Origin: Haladaptatus sp. DJG-WS-42
Lineage (GTDB): Archaea; Halobacteriota; Halobacteria; Halobacteriales; Halococcaceae
DNA length: 64,000 bases
Reading direction: 5' to 3'
NCBI RefSeq assembly: GCF_037198285.1
Contig: NZ_CP147243.1
Coordinates: forward strand, 372,001-436,000
In this document: piece by piece, positions 16,976-27,399 of the stretch
Layout: every line of letters starts with the position of its first letter
How positions within the stretch are numbered: position 1 is the first letter of the stretch
The notes under the pieces: generated by a model
Database searches by the model: none
What the model was told of the DNA's origin: nothing
The model's input: the letters and a program-made list of their open reading frames with translations, nothing else
Made by a program: the position numbers and the translations under genes

Positions 16976-17632
16976 ATGTCCGATGGCGGGGCCACCGACG
17001 CCATGCTCGCCGTTGCCGGAGGCAAAGGAGGCTGTGGAAAAACAACGACAACACTCGGACTCGCGGGTGCGCTCGCCCGCGCTGGACGCGACGTGGTCGC
17101 CGTGGACGCAGACTGTGCGATGCCAAATCTCCACGAACTGGCAGGCGTCCCCCGCAATCCCGGCCTTCCGGCGCTCGAAACCGATTCAGTGGAAGCGGCG
17201 AGCCACAGCTATCCTGAGAACCCTCGCGTCAGAATCGTCCCCGCTGGACCACCGAAGAGTGACTGTTCGCTCACTCGTGCGCTCATGAACCTTCCTGCCT
17301 CCCACGAAACGCTCCTCGACTGTCCGGCTGGAGCGGGGCCTGCTGCCGCTGGGCCGCTCCGCGTCGCAGACCGGACGCTGCTCGTCTCGACGCCGAATCC
17401 CGCGAGTCTCTGTGCTGCCGTGAAAACCGCGGCGATGGCCCGCGCGCTTTCGGCCCCGCCGATTGGCGTCCTCCTCACACGTTGTGAGACACCGCCCGCA
17501 GGCATCGGACGGCTCTTTGACTGCCCGGTACTCGGCTGTATCAGTCTCCCTGCTGACAGTATTTTCGAGAATCGGCAGACTGTAACGGAATTTGATACAC
17601 TCCTCGGGCGAGGAGTTCTGGGGAACATTTAA
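16976..17632 (+). CDS. MinD/ParA-like ATPase
   Basis: A 218-residue SIMIBI-class ATPase with the deviant Walker A AVAGGKGGCGKTTTTLGLAG at about 12-31, including the signature lysine, and a switch segment VVAVDADCAMPNLHELAG. It is shorter than MinD and lacks an obvious C-terminal amphipathic membrane helix, so it is better called MinD-like. It lies 25 bases before the KaiC-like gene in the same orientation and probably shares its transcript. The cargo or partner is unknown; the neighbour is the best guess. Confidence 0.88.
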   Translation: MSDGGATDAMLAVAGGKGGCGKTTTTLGLAGALARAGRDVVAVDADCAMPNLHELAGVPRNPGLPALETDSVEAASHSYPENPRVRIVPAGPPKSDCSLTRALMNLPASHETLLDCPAGAGPAAAGPLRVADRTLLVSTPNPASLCAAVKTAAMARALSAPPIGVLLTRCETPPAGIGRLFDCPVLGCISLPADSIFENRQTVTEFDTLLGRGVLGNI

Positions 17633-17657
17633 TTCGATACGGTCGCTACACGAACGT

Positions 17658-18284
17658 ATGTCGAAGCGTCTGCCAACAGGAATCGACGTGCTCGACCGGA
17701 AGCTCGGCGGAGGCATTCCGGCAGGGAGCATCGTCGCGCTGACCGCACCGCCTGCGAGTCAGGCAGAGCTGTTCCTGTACGAGCTGACCGCCGGACGGCG
17801 GACGCTGTATCTCACCCTCGACCGAACCGAGCAGTCGGTCGCAGACAGCATCGTGGGGAGTTCTGCGCGCACCGGCAAGCCCACGATTCGCTACGTCTCG
17901 GGCGACGCACCGCTCGACCGGGCTGGTCAGATGGTGAAAAGCCTGCCCGACGAGTCGAACCTCATCATCGACCCGATAAACATCTTAGAAGAACAGGAAG
18001 CCCCGCGCTACCGGAACTTCCTGAACGAGTTGCAAAACCACATCTACAACACTGGCGGCCTCGCCGTCGTCCACGGGCTTGAAGGGCGAAACGTCCCAGC
18101 CCTGCGGGATACGACCGAGCACATGGTGGACGTGATTTTCCAACTCGAAACGAAAATTCAGGGCGACCAAATCGTCAACAAACTCGCCGTGCCGAAGTTC
18201 CGTGGCGGGGCCGCGCTCCCCGAAACCATCAAGCTGCAGCTTTCAGAGCGTGTCGCTATCGACACCAGCCGCGACATCGCATAG
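17658..18284 (+). CDS. KaiC/RadA-like protein without a canonical P-loop
   Basis: The 208-residue product has the RecA/KaiC start GIDVLDRKLGGGIPAGSIVAL, but where the Walker A GxxxxGK(S/T) should follow it reads TAPPASQAELFLYEL, with no lysine. A Walker B-like strand, NLIIDPINI, remains at about 110-118. The family is annotated in haloarchaea as HTR-like or RAD55-family. ATP binding is doubtful from this sequence. ATG 17658 was chosen to match the family start; the longer frame overlaps the MinD-like gene. Confidence 0.85.
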   Translation: MSKRLPTGIDVLDRKLGGGIPAGSIVALTAPPASQAELFLYELTAGRRTLYLTLDRTEQSVADSIVGSSARTGKPTIRYVSGDAPLDRAGQMVKSLPDESNLIIDPINILEEQEAPRYRNFLNELQNHIYNTGGLAVVHGLEGRNVPALRDTTEHMVDVIFQLETKIQGDQIVNKLAVPKFRGGAALPETIKLQLSERVAIDTSRDIA

Positions 18285-18358
18285 GGCCGGTTTCTCAGTT
18301 CCTTGCTTGCTGACACAGCCGCGGCTCACCGGCTAGAAAATGGAAAAACGGGAGCGAC

Positions 18359-19324
18359 TTATTCTTCGTCTAAGTCTTCGACGAGTTCTTCTGCGTCGAT
18401 GTCGGCGTCTTCGAGCGCGTCTTCTAAGTCAGCGCCGCCTGCGCCGCCCATGCCGCCCATCATACCGCCCATGCCGCCCATCATGCCGCCGGAGCCGTCG
18501 ATGGTCTCCTGGATGATGACGCGGTCTAAGTCGAGACGGTCCATGATCTGCTGGGCAATCTGCTGTTTCTGGAACATCCACTGCTGGTTGAACGCGAGCT
18601 GTGGCGTGGACTCGATGTAGAGGGTCTCCTTCTCGACGGTTTCGAGTTCCGTCTCAGGCTCTGCGTCCTCGTCGTCGTCATCAGACTCGACGACAACTTC
18701 CTCTTCGACCTCGTCCGTCTGAATCCAGAGTTCTAAGTCAGCGTCGAGGTACATCCCGAGCAGCCCTTCTGCCTGCTCCTCGCGGTCTTCGACGACGCCG
18801 AGCACTTCAAACTCGTACTCGATGGCTTCGCCTGCGAGTGGGTGGTTGAAGTCAACGCGAGCGCGCCCGCCGATGATGGTCTCGACGTGGCCGTGCTGGC
18901 CGTCGATGTCGACGTGGCCGCCTGGGTAGCGGTCGTCTTCGGGGATTTTCGAGGCGGCGACGGTGCGGACTTCGGACTCGTCGTACTCGCCGAACGCTTC
19001 TGCGGCGGGGACGGTCACGGTGCCGGTGTCACCGACTTCGCCGCCGATGATTGCCTCTTCGACTGCGGCGAAGATGTGGCCTGCGCCGAGGACGATGGTG
19101 CGTGGGGCGAACTCGCCCTGGTCTGCGACGCCCTCTTCCTCTGCGATTTCTTCGTCCGTCGTGTCGACGAGTTGGCCGTCTTCGACGGTTCGGGCGGTGT
19201 AGGCGAGTTTGATGAAATCTCCGTCTTGGAGTCCGCCTTCCTCAGCCTCAGCCTCCTCCGCTTCGACTTCTTCTTCGACGTCTTCCGGTTGCTCGGCCTC
19301 CTCGGCCTGAGGTTCTTCACTCAT
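18359..19324 (-). CDS. FKBP-type peptidyl-prolyl isomerase with long C-terminal extension
   Basis: A prolyl isomerase/chaperone of the SlyD-like group. An acidic N-tail (1-29, Glu-rich) precedes the FKBP core (GDFIKLAYTARTVEDGQLVD to about 190), which includes the insert-in-flap region (AFGEYDESEVRTV to GHVETIIGG) and FNHPLAGEAIEYEFEVLGV. Residues about 190-290 form an extra domain, and the tail has a Gly/Met repeat (GGMMGGMGGMMGGMGGAGG) before a final acidic stretch. The Gly/Met tail recalls group I and II chaperonins. At 321 residues it is longer than bacterial SlyD. Confidence 0.93.
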   Translation of the reverse strand: MSEEPQAEEAEQPEDVEEEVEAEEAEAEEGGLQDGDFIKLAYTARTVEDGQLVDTTDEEIAEEEGVADQGEFAPRTIVLGAGHIFAAVEEAIIGGEVGDTGTVTVPAAEAFGEYDESEVRTVAASKIPEDDRYPGGHVDIDGQHGHVETIIGGRARVDFNHPLAGEAIEYEFEVLGVVEDREEQAEGLLGMYLDADLELWIQTDEVEEEVVVESDDDDEDAEPETELETVEKETLYIESTPQLAFNQQWMFQKQQIAQQIMDRLDLDRVIIQETIDGSGGMMGGMGGMMGGMGGAGGADLEDALEDADIDAEELVEDLDEE

Positions 19325-19417
19325 ACGTCAACGGACAGTCGTTGCACCCTTAAGAATCACGTTTCTCGCGCCCGAGAGATACCCACGCTTTTTGGCGGGG
19401 AACTCCTGTCTCAGCCC

Positions 19418-19963
19418 ATGTACGAGGTTGAAGTCAAAGTTCGGGCAGCCCACGACGCCGTGCGCGATAAACTCGCCGCGCTTGGCGCGACGGAAGTTCG
19501 CACCGTCACGCAAGCGGACACGTACTACAACGCGCCCGACCGGGACTTTGCTGAAACCGACGAGGCGCTGCGCATCCGCCGAGAGCAGACCGACGACAAC
19601 ACCGTGTCGAAAGTGACCTACAAAGGCCCGCTCGTCGAAGAACACTCGAAGACACGCAAAGAAGCGGAAACGGTCGTCGAAGACGGCGAAACGATGGACC
19701 GCATCCTCACTGGGCTCGGCTACGACGCGACCGCGACCGTCGAAAAGCGCCGCCAGTTCTTCTGCGTCGATGGCTACACGGTCACCTTAGACGACGTAAC
19801 CGGTCTCGGAGAGTACGTCGAAGTCGAGACAGAAGTTGCAGAAAATATCGAACCGGCCCGCGAAGGTGTCTACGAACTGCTCAGAACCCTCGATCTCGAC
19901 CCAGACGCACAGATTCGCACGTCGTACCTCGGTTTGTTGCTCGAAGCGAATAACCACGAGTAA
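19418..19963 (+). CDS. CYTH-domain protein (class IV adenylate cyclase/ThTPase-like)
   Basis: A 181-residue triphosphate-tunnel enzyme. The N-terminus MYEVEVKVRAAHDAVRDKL contains the ExExK signature (EVEVK), followed by ADTYYNAPDRDFAETDEALRIRR, VTYKGP and VEKRRQFF. This is the CyaB class IV subgroup; archaeal members may act on inorganic triphosphate or thiamine triphosphate instead of making cAMP. The family is clear and the substrate is not. I used ATG 19418, since the upstream frame is a shadow of the FKBP gene. Confidence 0.92.
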   Translation: MYEVEVKVRAAHDAVRDKLAALGATEVRTVTQADTYYNAPDRDFAETDEALRIRREQTDDNTVSKVTYKGPLVEEHSKTRKEAETVVEDGETMDRILTGLGYDATATVEKRRQFFCVDGYTVTLDDVTGLGEYVEVETEVAENIEPAREGVYELLRTLDLDPDAQIRTSYLGLLLEANNHE

Positions 19964-19990
19964 TTATTCACCCGCCTGAGGTTTTCGGAA

Positions 19991-19999
19991 GTTATAGAA
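19991..19999 (+). promoter_or_regulatory. TATA box of the S-adenosylmethionine synthetase gene
   Basis: GTTATAGAA lies 24-32 bases before ATG 20023, consistent with a leaderless transcript. Confidence 0.5.
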
Positions 20000-20022
20000 A
20001 CGCCCGAACTGAAAGAAGTCCA

Positions 20023-21255
20023 ATGACAGTACGCAATATTCGCGTCGAGCCAATCGACCGGCGCGCGGTCGAAGACCAGGAGGTCGAGATTGTCGAGCGA
20101 AAGGGCATCGGTCACCCAGATTCTATCTGCGACGGCGTCGCCGAGGCAGTGTGTCAGGCACTCGCAAACGAGTACTTAGAACGCGTTGGAAAGGTGCTCC
20201 ACTACAACACCGACGAGACTCAACTGGTCGCCGGAAACTCGGAGCCAAAATACGAGGGTGGCGAGGTTATGAACCCCATCTATCTGCTGATTGTGGGCCG
20301 TGCGACCAAGGAGTACAAGTACAAGGACGACGAGGGCAAAAAGCAGACGATTCACATCCCAACTGAGAAAATTGCCCTCGGCGCGGCCCGCGACTATCTC
20401 TCTGCGCACTTCCCCGAAATCGACGTTGGAACGGACATCATCGTTGACGTGAAACTCGGTGAAGGCTCGGGCGACCTCCAATCCGTATTCGGTGAAGAGG
20501 ACGCGACCATCCCGATGGCCAACGACACCTCCTTCGGCGTCGGTCACGCGCCGCTCTCCGAGACCGAAACCATCGTTCTCGAAACCGAACGACACCTGAA
20601 CGGCGTCTACGGCGCAGACCACCCTGAACTCGGGCAAGACATCAAGGTGATGGGCAAGCGCGAGGACGACCACATCGACATCACCGTCGCCGCCGCGATG
20701 GTGGACAAGTATCTCTCAGACTTAGACGACTACATCGAGGCAGTCGAGAACGTCCGCGAGTACGTCACTGAACTCGCAAGTGAGTACACAGACCGCTCGG
20801 TAGAGGTGTACGTGAACACCGCCGACGACTACGAGAAAAAGTCAGTCTACCTCACCGTCACCGGCACGTCCGCAGAGATGGGCGACGATGGCTCGGTCGG
20901 CCGCGGCAACCGCGCGAACGGCCTCATCACCCCGAACCGCTCGATGTCGATGGAAGCGACCTCCGGGAAGAACCCCGTCAACCACATCGGGAAAATCTAC
21001 AACCTCCTCAGCACGCAGATTGCAGAGGCTGTCGTCGCAGAGGTTCCCGGCATCCGCGATATGCGCATCCGCCTGCTTTCACAGATTGGCCAGCCAATCG
21101 ACCAGCCACACGTCGCAGACGCCCGCCTCGTCACCGAGGAAGGTGTGGAACTCGAATCCATCGAGGACGACGTGAGCGAAATCATCGACCAACACCTCGC
21201 AAACGTCACCGACATCACGCGACGGGTCATCGACGGCGAGCTTTCGACGTTCTGA
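20023..21255 (+). CDS. mat: S-adenosylmethionine synthetase, archaeal type
   Basis: Makes S-adenosylmethionine from methionine and ATP. The 410 residues match the archaeal MAT family (COG1812), which is very divergent from bacterial MetK. Landmarks are [19 protein letters not shown] near residue 28, [10 protein letters not shown] near 65, [20 protein letters not shown] near 297 and [14 protein letters not shown]. Length is standard. It has its own promoter and is followed by thiI with its own TATA box. Confidence 0.97.
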   Translation: MTVRNIRVEPIDRRAVEDQEVEIVERKGIGHPDSICDGVAEAVCQALANEYLERVGKVLHYNTDETQLVAGNSEPKYEGGEVMNPIYLLIVGRATKEYKYKDDEGKKQTIHIPTEKIALGAARDYLSAHFPEIDVGTDIIVDVKLGEGSGDLQSVFGEEDATIPMANDTSFGVGHAPLSETETIVLETERHLNGVYGADHPELGQDIKVMGKREDDHIDITVAAAMVDKYLSDLDDYIEAVENVREYVTELASEYTDRSVEVYVNTADDYEKKSVYLTVTGTSAEMGDDGSVGRGNRANGLITPNRSMSMEATSGKNPVNHIGKIYNLLSTQIAEAVVAEVPGIRDMRIRLLSQIGQPIDQPHVADARLVTEEGVELESIEDDVSEIIDQHLANVTDITRRVIDGELSTF

Positions 21256-21302
21256 GTTTCGAAGGCGATAGGCGTTTATTCGCCCACCAATCACGTTCTT
21301 TT

Positions 21303-22496
21303 ATGAATCCACCGGGAGCGGACACGGTTCTCGTCAGGTACGGCGACATGGGGGTGAAAAGTCCGCAGGTGCTCGGCCGCATGGAGCAGATGCTCTGTGA
21401 CAACATTCAAGCGTTGCTCGACGACCGAGCAATTGCGGGCACAGTACGAAAAGAGCACTCCCGACTGTTTATCGACACCACCGAATCCTCCGTGGACGAC
21501 GCCACCAACGCCGCGTGTGACGCTTTTGGCGTGGTGTCTGCAAGCCCCGTCACCATCACCGAACCGACGATGGACGCGATGGAAGCGGCTGTCGTGGAAG
21601 CCTCGCGTGAAGTCTACACTGGCGGTGCATTCGCCGTGAGCGCCCGCCGCGCAGGTGAGAAAGACGAACATCCGTTTTCTTCTGAAGACATCGAACGACA
21701 GGTCGGGGCGGCCGTCTGGGACGCCACCGAAGCCCGCTTCGAGCCGGAAGTTGACTTAGAACAGCCCGATTGCGAGTTGTTCGTGGAGTGTCGCGCAGAC
21801 CACGCCTACGTCTACGTCGAAAAGCGCGCCGGGCCGGGCGGCCTGCCCCTCGGAACCCAAGACCCCGTCGTCGCGCTCATCTCCGGCGGCATCGACTCGC
21901 CCGTCGCGGCGTGGGAACTCATGAAACGCGGGTGTCCCATCATCCCCGTCTACTTCGACTTCGAGGAGTTCGGTGGGGTTGACCACCAAGCCCGCGTCGT
22001 AGAGGCTGTCGAGACGCTCTCGCGCTACGCCCCGAATCAGGACATGCGCCTGCGGATGGTTCCCGCCGGGAAGGTCGCCCGCCTGCTCGTCGACGAACTC
22101 GACAACACGCGGATGCTCTCGCTTCGCCGCTTCATGTTCATGGTCGCAGAGCACGTCGCCCGCGAGGAACACGCCGTCGGCATCGTCACGGGTGAGGCAA
22201 TCGGCCAGAAATCGAGCCAAACAGGCGCGAACCTCATGACCACGACGGCGGCGACGAGCCTCCCGGTCTATCGCCCGCTCGTCACGATGGACAAGCCAGT
22301 GATTGTCGAACGCGCAAAGGAATTGGGCACGTTCCACACCGCGAACATCCAAGCCGGGTGCAATCGCGTCGCGCCGAACCGCCCGGAGACCCGCGCCAGC
22401 CTCGCACAGGTCGAATCTGCAGAGCCAGCAAACCTTCCGGAACTGGCCGTCGAAGCCGCGAAGTCGGCAACGCGCGTCTATCCGCAAACAACGTAA
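21303..22496 (+). CDS. thiI: tRNA 4-thiouridine sulfurtransferase (ThiI)
   Basis: Adenylates U8 of tRNA for sulfur insertion; it also contributes to thiazole synthesis in some organisms. The 397 residues show an N-terminal ferredoxin-like plus THUMP region (about 1-175) and the PP-loop VALISGGIDSPVAAWELMKRG at about 195-215. There is no C-terminal rhodanese domain, as in other archaeal ThiI, so the sulfur carrier must be separate. A TATA-like GTTTATTC at 21274 suggests a leaderless message. Confidence 0.95.
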   Translation: MNPPGADTVLVRYGDMGVKSPQVLGRMEQMLCDNIQALLDDRAIAGTVRKEHSRLFIDTTESSVDDATNAACDAFGVVSASPVTITEPTMDAMEAAVVEASREVYTGGAFAVSARRAGEKDEHPFSSEDIERQVGAAVWDATEARFEPEVDLEQPDCELFVECRADHAYVYVEKRAGPGGLPLGTQDPVVALISGGIDSPVAAWELMKRGCPIIPVYFDFEEFGGVDHQARVVEAVETLSRYAPNQDMRLRMVPAGKVARLLVDELDNTRMLSLRRFMFMVAEHVAREEHAVGIVTGEAIGQKSSQTGANLMTTTAATSLPVYRPLVTMDKPVIVERAKELGTFHTANIQAGCNRVAPNRPETRASLAQVESAEPANLPELAVEAAKSATRVYPQTT

Positions 22497-22528
22497 TCGC
22501 TTTACGACGCCGTCAATTCGGTTTCACT

Positions 22529-22972
22529 ATGACGCAGGTGTGTATCGTCGGGTCGCCGGAGGTTGAGCTTCGGTACGAACTGCTGTCGCGGGACACCGCC
22601 CGCGAGGCGCTCTCGACGTACCGACTGCACCAGCCCTACGCCAACTCGATTGCCGTCGATACGATTTCTCTCGGCGCAGCCGTCTCGTTGATGAACGACC
22701 TGAACTGGTATCTCGTCCGCTTCGCCCAGTTGACGCTCGTAACCGAACCGAGCGTCGCCGAAGACGAGTGGCTCTCACGGAAACTCGCCCGTGCCATCCG
22801 AGACGGGAGCATAACGCGCGAGCAGTCGGCCGAGTTCGTCCACATCTACGGGGTGAAAGACGGCGAACTCGTCGAACCGCTTGCTGTCGAACGCGACGGG
22901 GAACTGCCAGACTACGACAACACTGCGGTTGACGATACCGTCGTGGTACGGGTCACAGAAGCCGAATTTTAA
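22529..22972 (+). CDS. DUF5804 family protein
   Basis: A 147-residue haloarchaeal protein starting MTQVCIVGSPEVELRYELLS, with LHQPYANSIAVDTISLGAAVS and VDDTVVVRVTEAEF. I recognise it as DUF5804, which has no known function. ATG 22529 is the first start after the thiI stop; upstream reading is a shadow of thiI. The 3' end overlaps the convergent esterase gene by four bases. Confidence 0.8.
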   Translation: MTQVCIVGSPEVELRYELLSRDTAREALSTYRLHQPYANSIAVDTISLGAAVSLMNDLNWYLVRFAQLTLVTEPSVAEDEWLSRKLARAIRDGSITREQSAEFVHIYGVKDGELVEPLAVERDGELPDYDNTAVDDTVVVRVTEAEF

Positions 22973-23913
22973 GTCAATTTCTCTCGAATCGACGCCGAAA
23001 CCGCTTCGAATGCGGTGGCTGCGCAGTCTACGTCGTCAGCGAGACTCAAAAATCCGTGACAGAGCGACGGCTCATGATGGTGGCGGACGTCAACTTCGGC
23101 CGCGGTCAATTGGGCTGCGTAGTCGAAGCCGTCGTCACGAAGCGGGTCGTGACCAGCCGTGACGATGACGGACGGGGCGAGTCGTTCGAACTCGGAGGCG
23201 GCAAGCGGCGCGACGAACGGATGCAATGCGTCAACGGGGCTTCGCACGTAGTGGTCGAAGTAGTGGCGCACGTCTTCGGTTTTGAGCAACGGTCCGTCTG
23301 CGTTTTCCACGTACGAGCCAGCATCGAACTGTGCGTTGAGAATCGGGTAGAGTAGGGCGTGGACGGCGAGGTCGTGTCCATCCTCGCGGGCCCAGCGCGC
23401 GACGGCCGCGGCGAGGTTGCCACCAGAACTCGAACCGACAATTCCCACGCGACTGGCATCACCGCCGAGCGCGTCGCCGAACTCCGTTGCCCATTCGAAC
23501 GCGGCGTAGGCGTCTTCTAACCCGGCAGGGAACGGGTGTTCGGGCGCGAGGCGGTAGTCCACGGAAATGACGAGCGCGCCGACGCGCGCGGCGAGATTTC
23601 GACACAAGTCGTCGGCTGAATCGAGCGTCCCCATCGCCCAGAGGCCGCCGTGGTAGAAGACGAGAATCGGTGGCGTTTCGGCGGACGTGTTCGGGTGGTA
23701 GGTGCGAATGGGAATCGTGCCACTTCCCGCTCGCCGGTCGATGCCGAACGCTTCGATACGCGCGACTTCCGGGCCGCCGCCCGCAGAGAATAGGTCGTCT
23801 TCGAGCCGGCGGGCAGCCTCGGCCGAGAGGGCGTGCCACGGCGGAATCCCCATCGCTTCGATGTCTGCGAGGACATCGGCCAGTTGAGAATCGAGAGCGG
23901 TTCGTCTGGACAT
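22969..23913 (-). CDS. Alpha/beta hydrolase of the hormone-sensitive-lipase family
   Basis: A 314-residue carboxylesterase-like enzyme. It has the HSL oxyanion motif FYHGGLWAMG near residue 79, nucleophile elbow GSSSGGNLAAA near 151, acid HDPLRDDGFDYA near 264, and histidine in SLCHGFLSL near 293, so the triad is complete. ATG 23913 was preferred to an upstream TTG. The natural substrate cannot be read from sequence. Confidence 0.92.
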   Translation of the reverse strand: MSRRTALDSQLADVLADIEAMGIPPWHALSAEAARRLEDDLFSAGGGPEVARIEAFGIDRRAGSGTIPIRTYHPNTSAETPPILVFYHGGLWAMGTLDSADDLCRNLAARVGALVISVDYRLAPEHPFPAGLEDAYAAFEWATEFGDALGGDASRVGIVGSSSGGNLAAAVARWAREDGHDLAVHALLYPILNAQFDAGSYVENADGPLLKTEDVRHYFDHYVRSPVDALHPFVAPLAASEFERLAPSVIVTAGHDPLRDDGFDYAAQLTAAEVDVRHHHEPSLCHGFLSLADDVDCAATAFEAVSASIREKLT

Positions 23914-23961
23914 GAGCAAACCGACAAAGAGTGACAGTGTAAACGTGACGGCAGAACGGGG

Positions 23962-24906
<945 letters not shown>

Positions 24907-25328
24907 TGTACCCACCTACGGAACGGGCGCTTATACCGATGATGGACTCGGCCAACATGACTGACCGTTCGTGACGGAGCGTGGTCGTCCATGCACAGCT
25001 GCTCTCGTCGAACACCAGCCGTAATTCGGTAATAACCACCGTCGACCAGCCGTTTATTCCCCAGATAATAATGGCAGGGTACCGAATAGACAGACGTGTC
25101 CCCGTTAGTTGGCGACAACCGCTCACCGGTCGGCTAACGGGACGTAGCAGACGGCACAGAGACAAATCGGCTTCGCCACAGGGAGTTCCCTGTCGCGTGG
25201 CAAGGGATGGTGGTGCACCCACATCGTCATCACATCCGTGCCACCACCTTTCCTGCAAACGGTGTCGCTCCTGAAGCGCCGAGTCTCATCCGTCTCTTTT
25301 CGCGCCACTCATCGTCGGATTCGACCGC
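24907..25328. other. Intergenic region, no supported gene
   Basis: A 422-base stretch between two minus-strand genes. It contains a possible long hairpin (arms about 25207-25216 and 25239-25249, GTGGTG/CACCAC core) downstream of the ATP-grasp gene, and AT-rich patches near 25030 and 25060. A 61-codon minus-strand frame at 25123-25308 uses rare AGG codons and is not convincing. Confidence 0.5.
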
Positions 25329-26111
25329 TCAATCGAGTGACACCGCCGCCTGCGCTTCCGACTGGGGAACCACGCGGCGAAGCTGTGACAAAAGGAACGC
25401 AAGATACACGCGCTCTGCATCTGCCACGCCATTGAGACTGACGACGGGATTCACGTCAACGACCATCGGGACTGGCCCATCGAGTACGTCAACTTCGAAC
25501 AGGGAAAGCCCCGTGAGCGCCGCAATACGGTCGGTGAGCGCGATGAGCGGCGCCGTTGCGTTGAGTTCGCGCGCTACCACGCCGCGCCCGGTTCCGAGTT
25601 CGACCACCCGTATCGCCGACCCAACACGATACACCTTCAGGTGGCGCGCCTTCGGGAGATACTGCTGGATGAGTCGTGTGCCGGCGAACGTGGGTGATTC
25701 CTCGAAGAACACGTCGTGGTCGTGGGCGGCCGCATCCGTTTCGTGGAGCGTTTTGACAATGACCGGCGGTGGGAGCGTCACCTCGCTTGCGGGTCCATAC
25801 TGGTACGTCGGAACCGGAACTCCACCCTGACTGAGCACGTCAAGTGTCGCCACGCGGTCGCTCGTGAGCGCGACGCTGAACGGTGGATTCAGGGTTGGAA
25901 TGCCTGCGTGAGCCGCGCGGTGTAAGTCACGAAGTGAGGCGTCTCGTCGCTTTGCAAGGTGGTAGAAGTCGAAGCCGCACGTGTCAAGGTCGGTGTGGTC
26001 GGTGGTTGGGTCGAGGAGGGTGACCGTGACGCTGTCCGCAAGGCTCCGGAACACCCGCTGTTTCGTCTGGTCTCCACCCGTTTTCCAGTACGAAATTCCC
26101 ACATGCGTCAC
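25329..26111 (-). CDS. ATP-grasp family protein (RimK-like)
   Basis: A 260-residue carboxylate-amine ligase-like protein. Visible ATP-grasp elements are SDRVATLDVLSQGGVPVPTY (the substrate-domain/ATP-grasp junction), PPPVIVKTLH (ATP-binding lysine), the adenine-binding region TRLIQQYLPKARHLKVYRVG, and the metal-binding FEVDVLDGPVPMVVDVNP. No ATG is available near the N-terminus; the start is probably GTG 26111. The ligase substrate is unknown and the neighbours give no clue. Confidence 0.83.
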   Translation of the reverse strand: MTHVGISYWKTGGDQTKQRVFRSLADSVTVTLLDPTTDHTDLDTCGFDFYHLAKRRDASLRDLHRAAHAGIPTLNPPFSVALTSDRVATLDVLSQGGVPVPTYQYGPASEVTLPPPVIVKTLHETDAAAHDHDVFFEESPTFAGTRLIQQYLPKARHLKVYRVGSAIRVVELGTGRGVVARELNATAPLIALTDRIAALTGLSLFEVDVLDGPVPMVVDVNPVVSLNGVADAERVYLAFLLSQLRRVVPQSEAQAAVSLD

Positions 26112-26333
26112 AACGCTCTCAGTAATACGGTGAGTGGCTTAGCGTTTTTCTGAGCGCACACTGACTGTCCAGAATCGAGATACATACAGCTATTGTGCCA
26201 ACAATAGATTTTAGTGAAATCCCGGAGGAGACCGACCGCATGGCAGTCGTGAGTGGGGAAAAACCGCCAAGGGCGCCACAGGTATCATCGATTCAGAGGA
26301 AGACTTGTGCTATCAATCGACACGATAGGAACG

Positions 26334-26341
26334 CTTATTCT
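26334..26341 (+). promoter_or_regulatory. TATA-like box of the metallophosphoesterase gene
   Basis: CTTATTCT lies about 30 bases before ATG 26370. The rest of the 26112-26369 spacer holds only a short frame starting VPTIDFSEIPEETD (about 26192) that ends without a recognisable domain. Confidence 0.4.
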
Positions 26342-26369
26342 CCCCGCATCTAACTCACGGGCAAGCCGC

Positions 26370-27350
26370 ATGACCAGCCGGGAACTCCCCCAGCACACCA
26401 GTCGGCAGCCGCCCGCCCACACCCTCGACGACGCAGGCCCGCTGTTCGCCCGTTTCGCCCGTCCACGTACCGACACACAGACCACGCTTGCGATTATATC
26501 TGACGTCCACCTCTCGACTCGTGAGTCCGGGAGTTGGAAGGTGTATCATCGCACCGAACAACGCCTGCAAACCGCCATTGTGGACATCAACGCCCGCGAC
26601 GTAGACGGCGTCGTGTTCACTGGCGACCTGACCGAAGATGGTGAGATAGGGGATTTCGAGCGCGTCGCAGCGCTGTTCGCAGACATCGACGCGCCCGCCG
26701 TCGCCGTCCCCGGGAACCACGACGTGCCAAAGGACTTCGACCAACACGACGTTGCCACCCTCGACTGGTTCGAGGAGACGTTCACGCCCGGTGGCCTCCC
26801 CTTCCGGACGCGCATCGGTGGCGTAGATGTGATTGGCCTTGACTCTGCTTCTGGCCCGAACGAGTCGCTTTCTGACACCCACCAGGGACAGATTTCAGCC
26901 ACGCAGCTTGCGTGGCTCGATGAGGTACTCGATGAAGCGATTTGCCCGCTCGTGGTGATGCACCACAACCTCCCTGGGATGCTCGACCTGACCGGCGGCG
27001 TCTCGTGGCGCTCGTCGTTCCCGATGCTTGAGTACGACCCGCTCGTCGACGTGCTCGAAGCCCACGACGTGTCGCTCACGCTCTCCGGCCACCTCCACAT
27101 TCCCGCAGTCGCACAGACTGCGCGCATCAACGAACTCATCTGCCCCGCCCTCTCCTCGTTTCCACAAGGCTACCTGTTGCTCACCGTCGATGAGATGGGA
27201 ACCACCGTCCGGTACGTGCCCGTCGCAGACGGCGAAGGCGCGTCAGAGGCGTACATGCTCGCCCAAGACTACTCAGACCGCAGTAAGGCAGTCGCAGAGC
27301 TCACCCAGTTCCACCTCGAATCGCTTCCCTTGCACGACGAGTTCGCCTGA
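26370..27350 (+). CDS. Calcineurin-like metallophosphoesterase
   Basis: A 326-residue dinuclear-metal phosphoesterase, probably cytoplasmic. All five metal-binding blocks are present in order: SDVHLS near 47, FTGDLTEDG near 87, VPGNHDVPK near 117, VMHHNLP near 199 and LSGHLHIP near 242. The pattern is close to the class III phosphodiesterases (CpdA-like), which act on cyclic nucleotides or other phosphodiesters. ATG 26370 was chosen for its position after a TATA-like element. The substrate is unknown. Confidence 0.9.
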   Translation: MTSRELPQHTSRQPPAHTLDDAGPLFARFARPRTDTQTTLAIISDVHLSTRESGSWKVYHRTEQRLQTAIVDINARDVDGVVFTGDLTEDGEIGDFERVAALFADIDAPAVAVPGNHDVPKDFDQHDVATLDWFEETFTPGGLPFRTRIGGVDVIGLDSASGPNESLSDTHQGQISATQLAWLDEVLDEAICPLVVMHHNLPGMLDLTGGVSWRSSFPMLEYDPLVDVLEAHDVSLTLSGHLHIPAVAQTARINELICPALSSFPQGYLLLTVDEMGTTVRYVPVADGEGASEAYMLAQDYSDRSKAVAELTQFHLESLPLHDEFA

Positions 27351-27399
27351 ATTTGCACTGAGCGCGTTTGTTAAGTGAATCCACTTCGTAGCCGGGCCC

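Noticed and set aside
25123-25308. Minus-strand 61-codon frame with CLCAVC motif
   Set aside because: Uses AGG and other codons rare in this genome, has no promoter or homologue I recognise, and overlaps a probable hairpin.
26192-26350. Short frame starting VPTIDFSEIPEETD, possibly an enzyme fragment
   Set aside because: It stops after about 50 codons with no domain; similarity to restriction-type proteins is too weak to claim.
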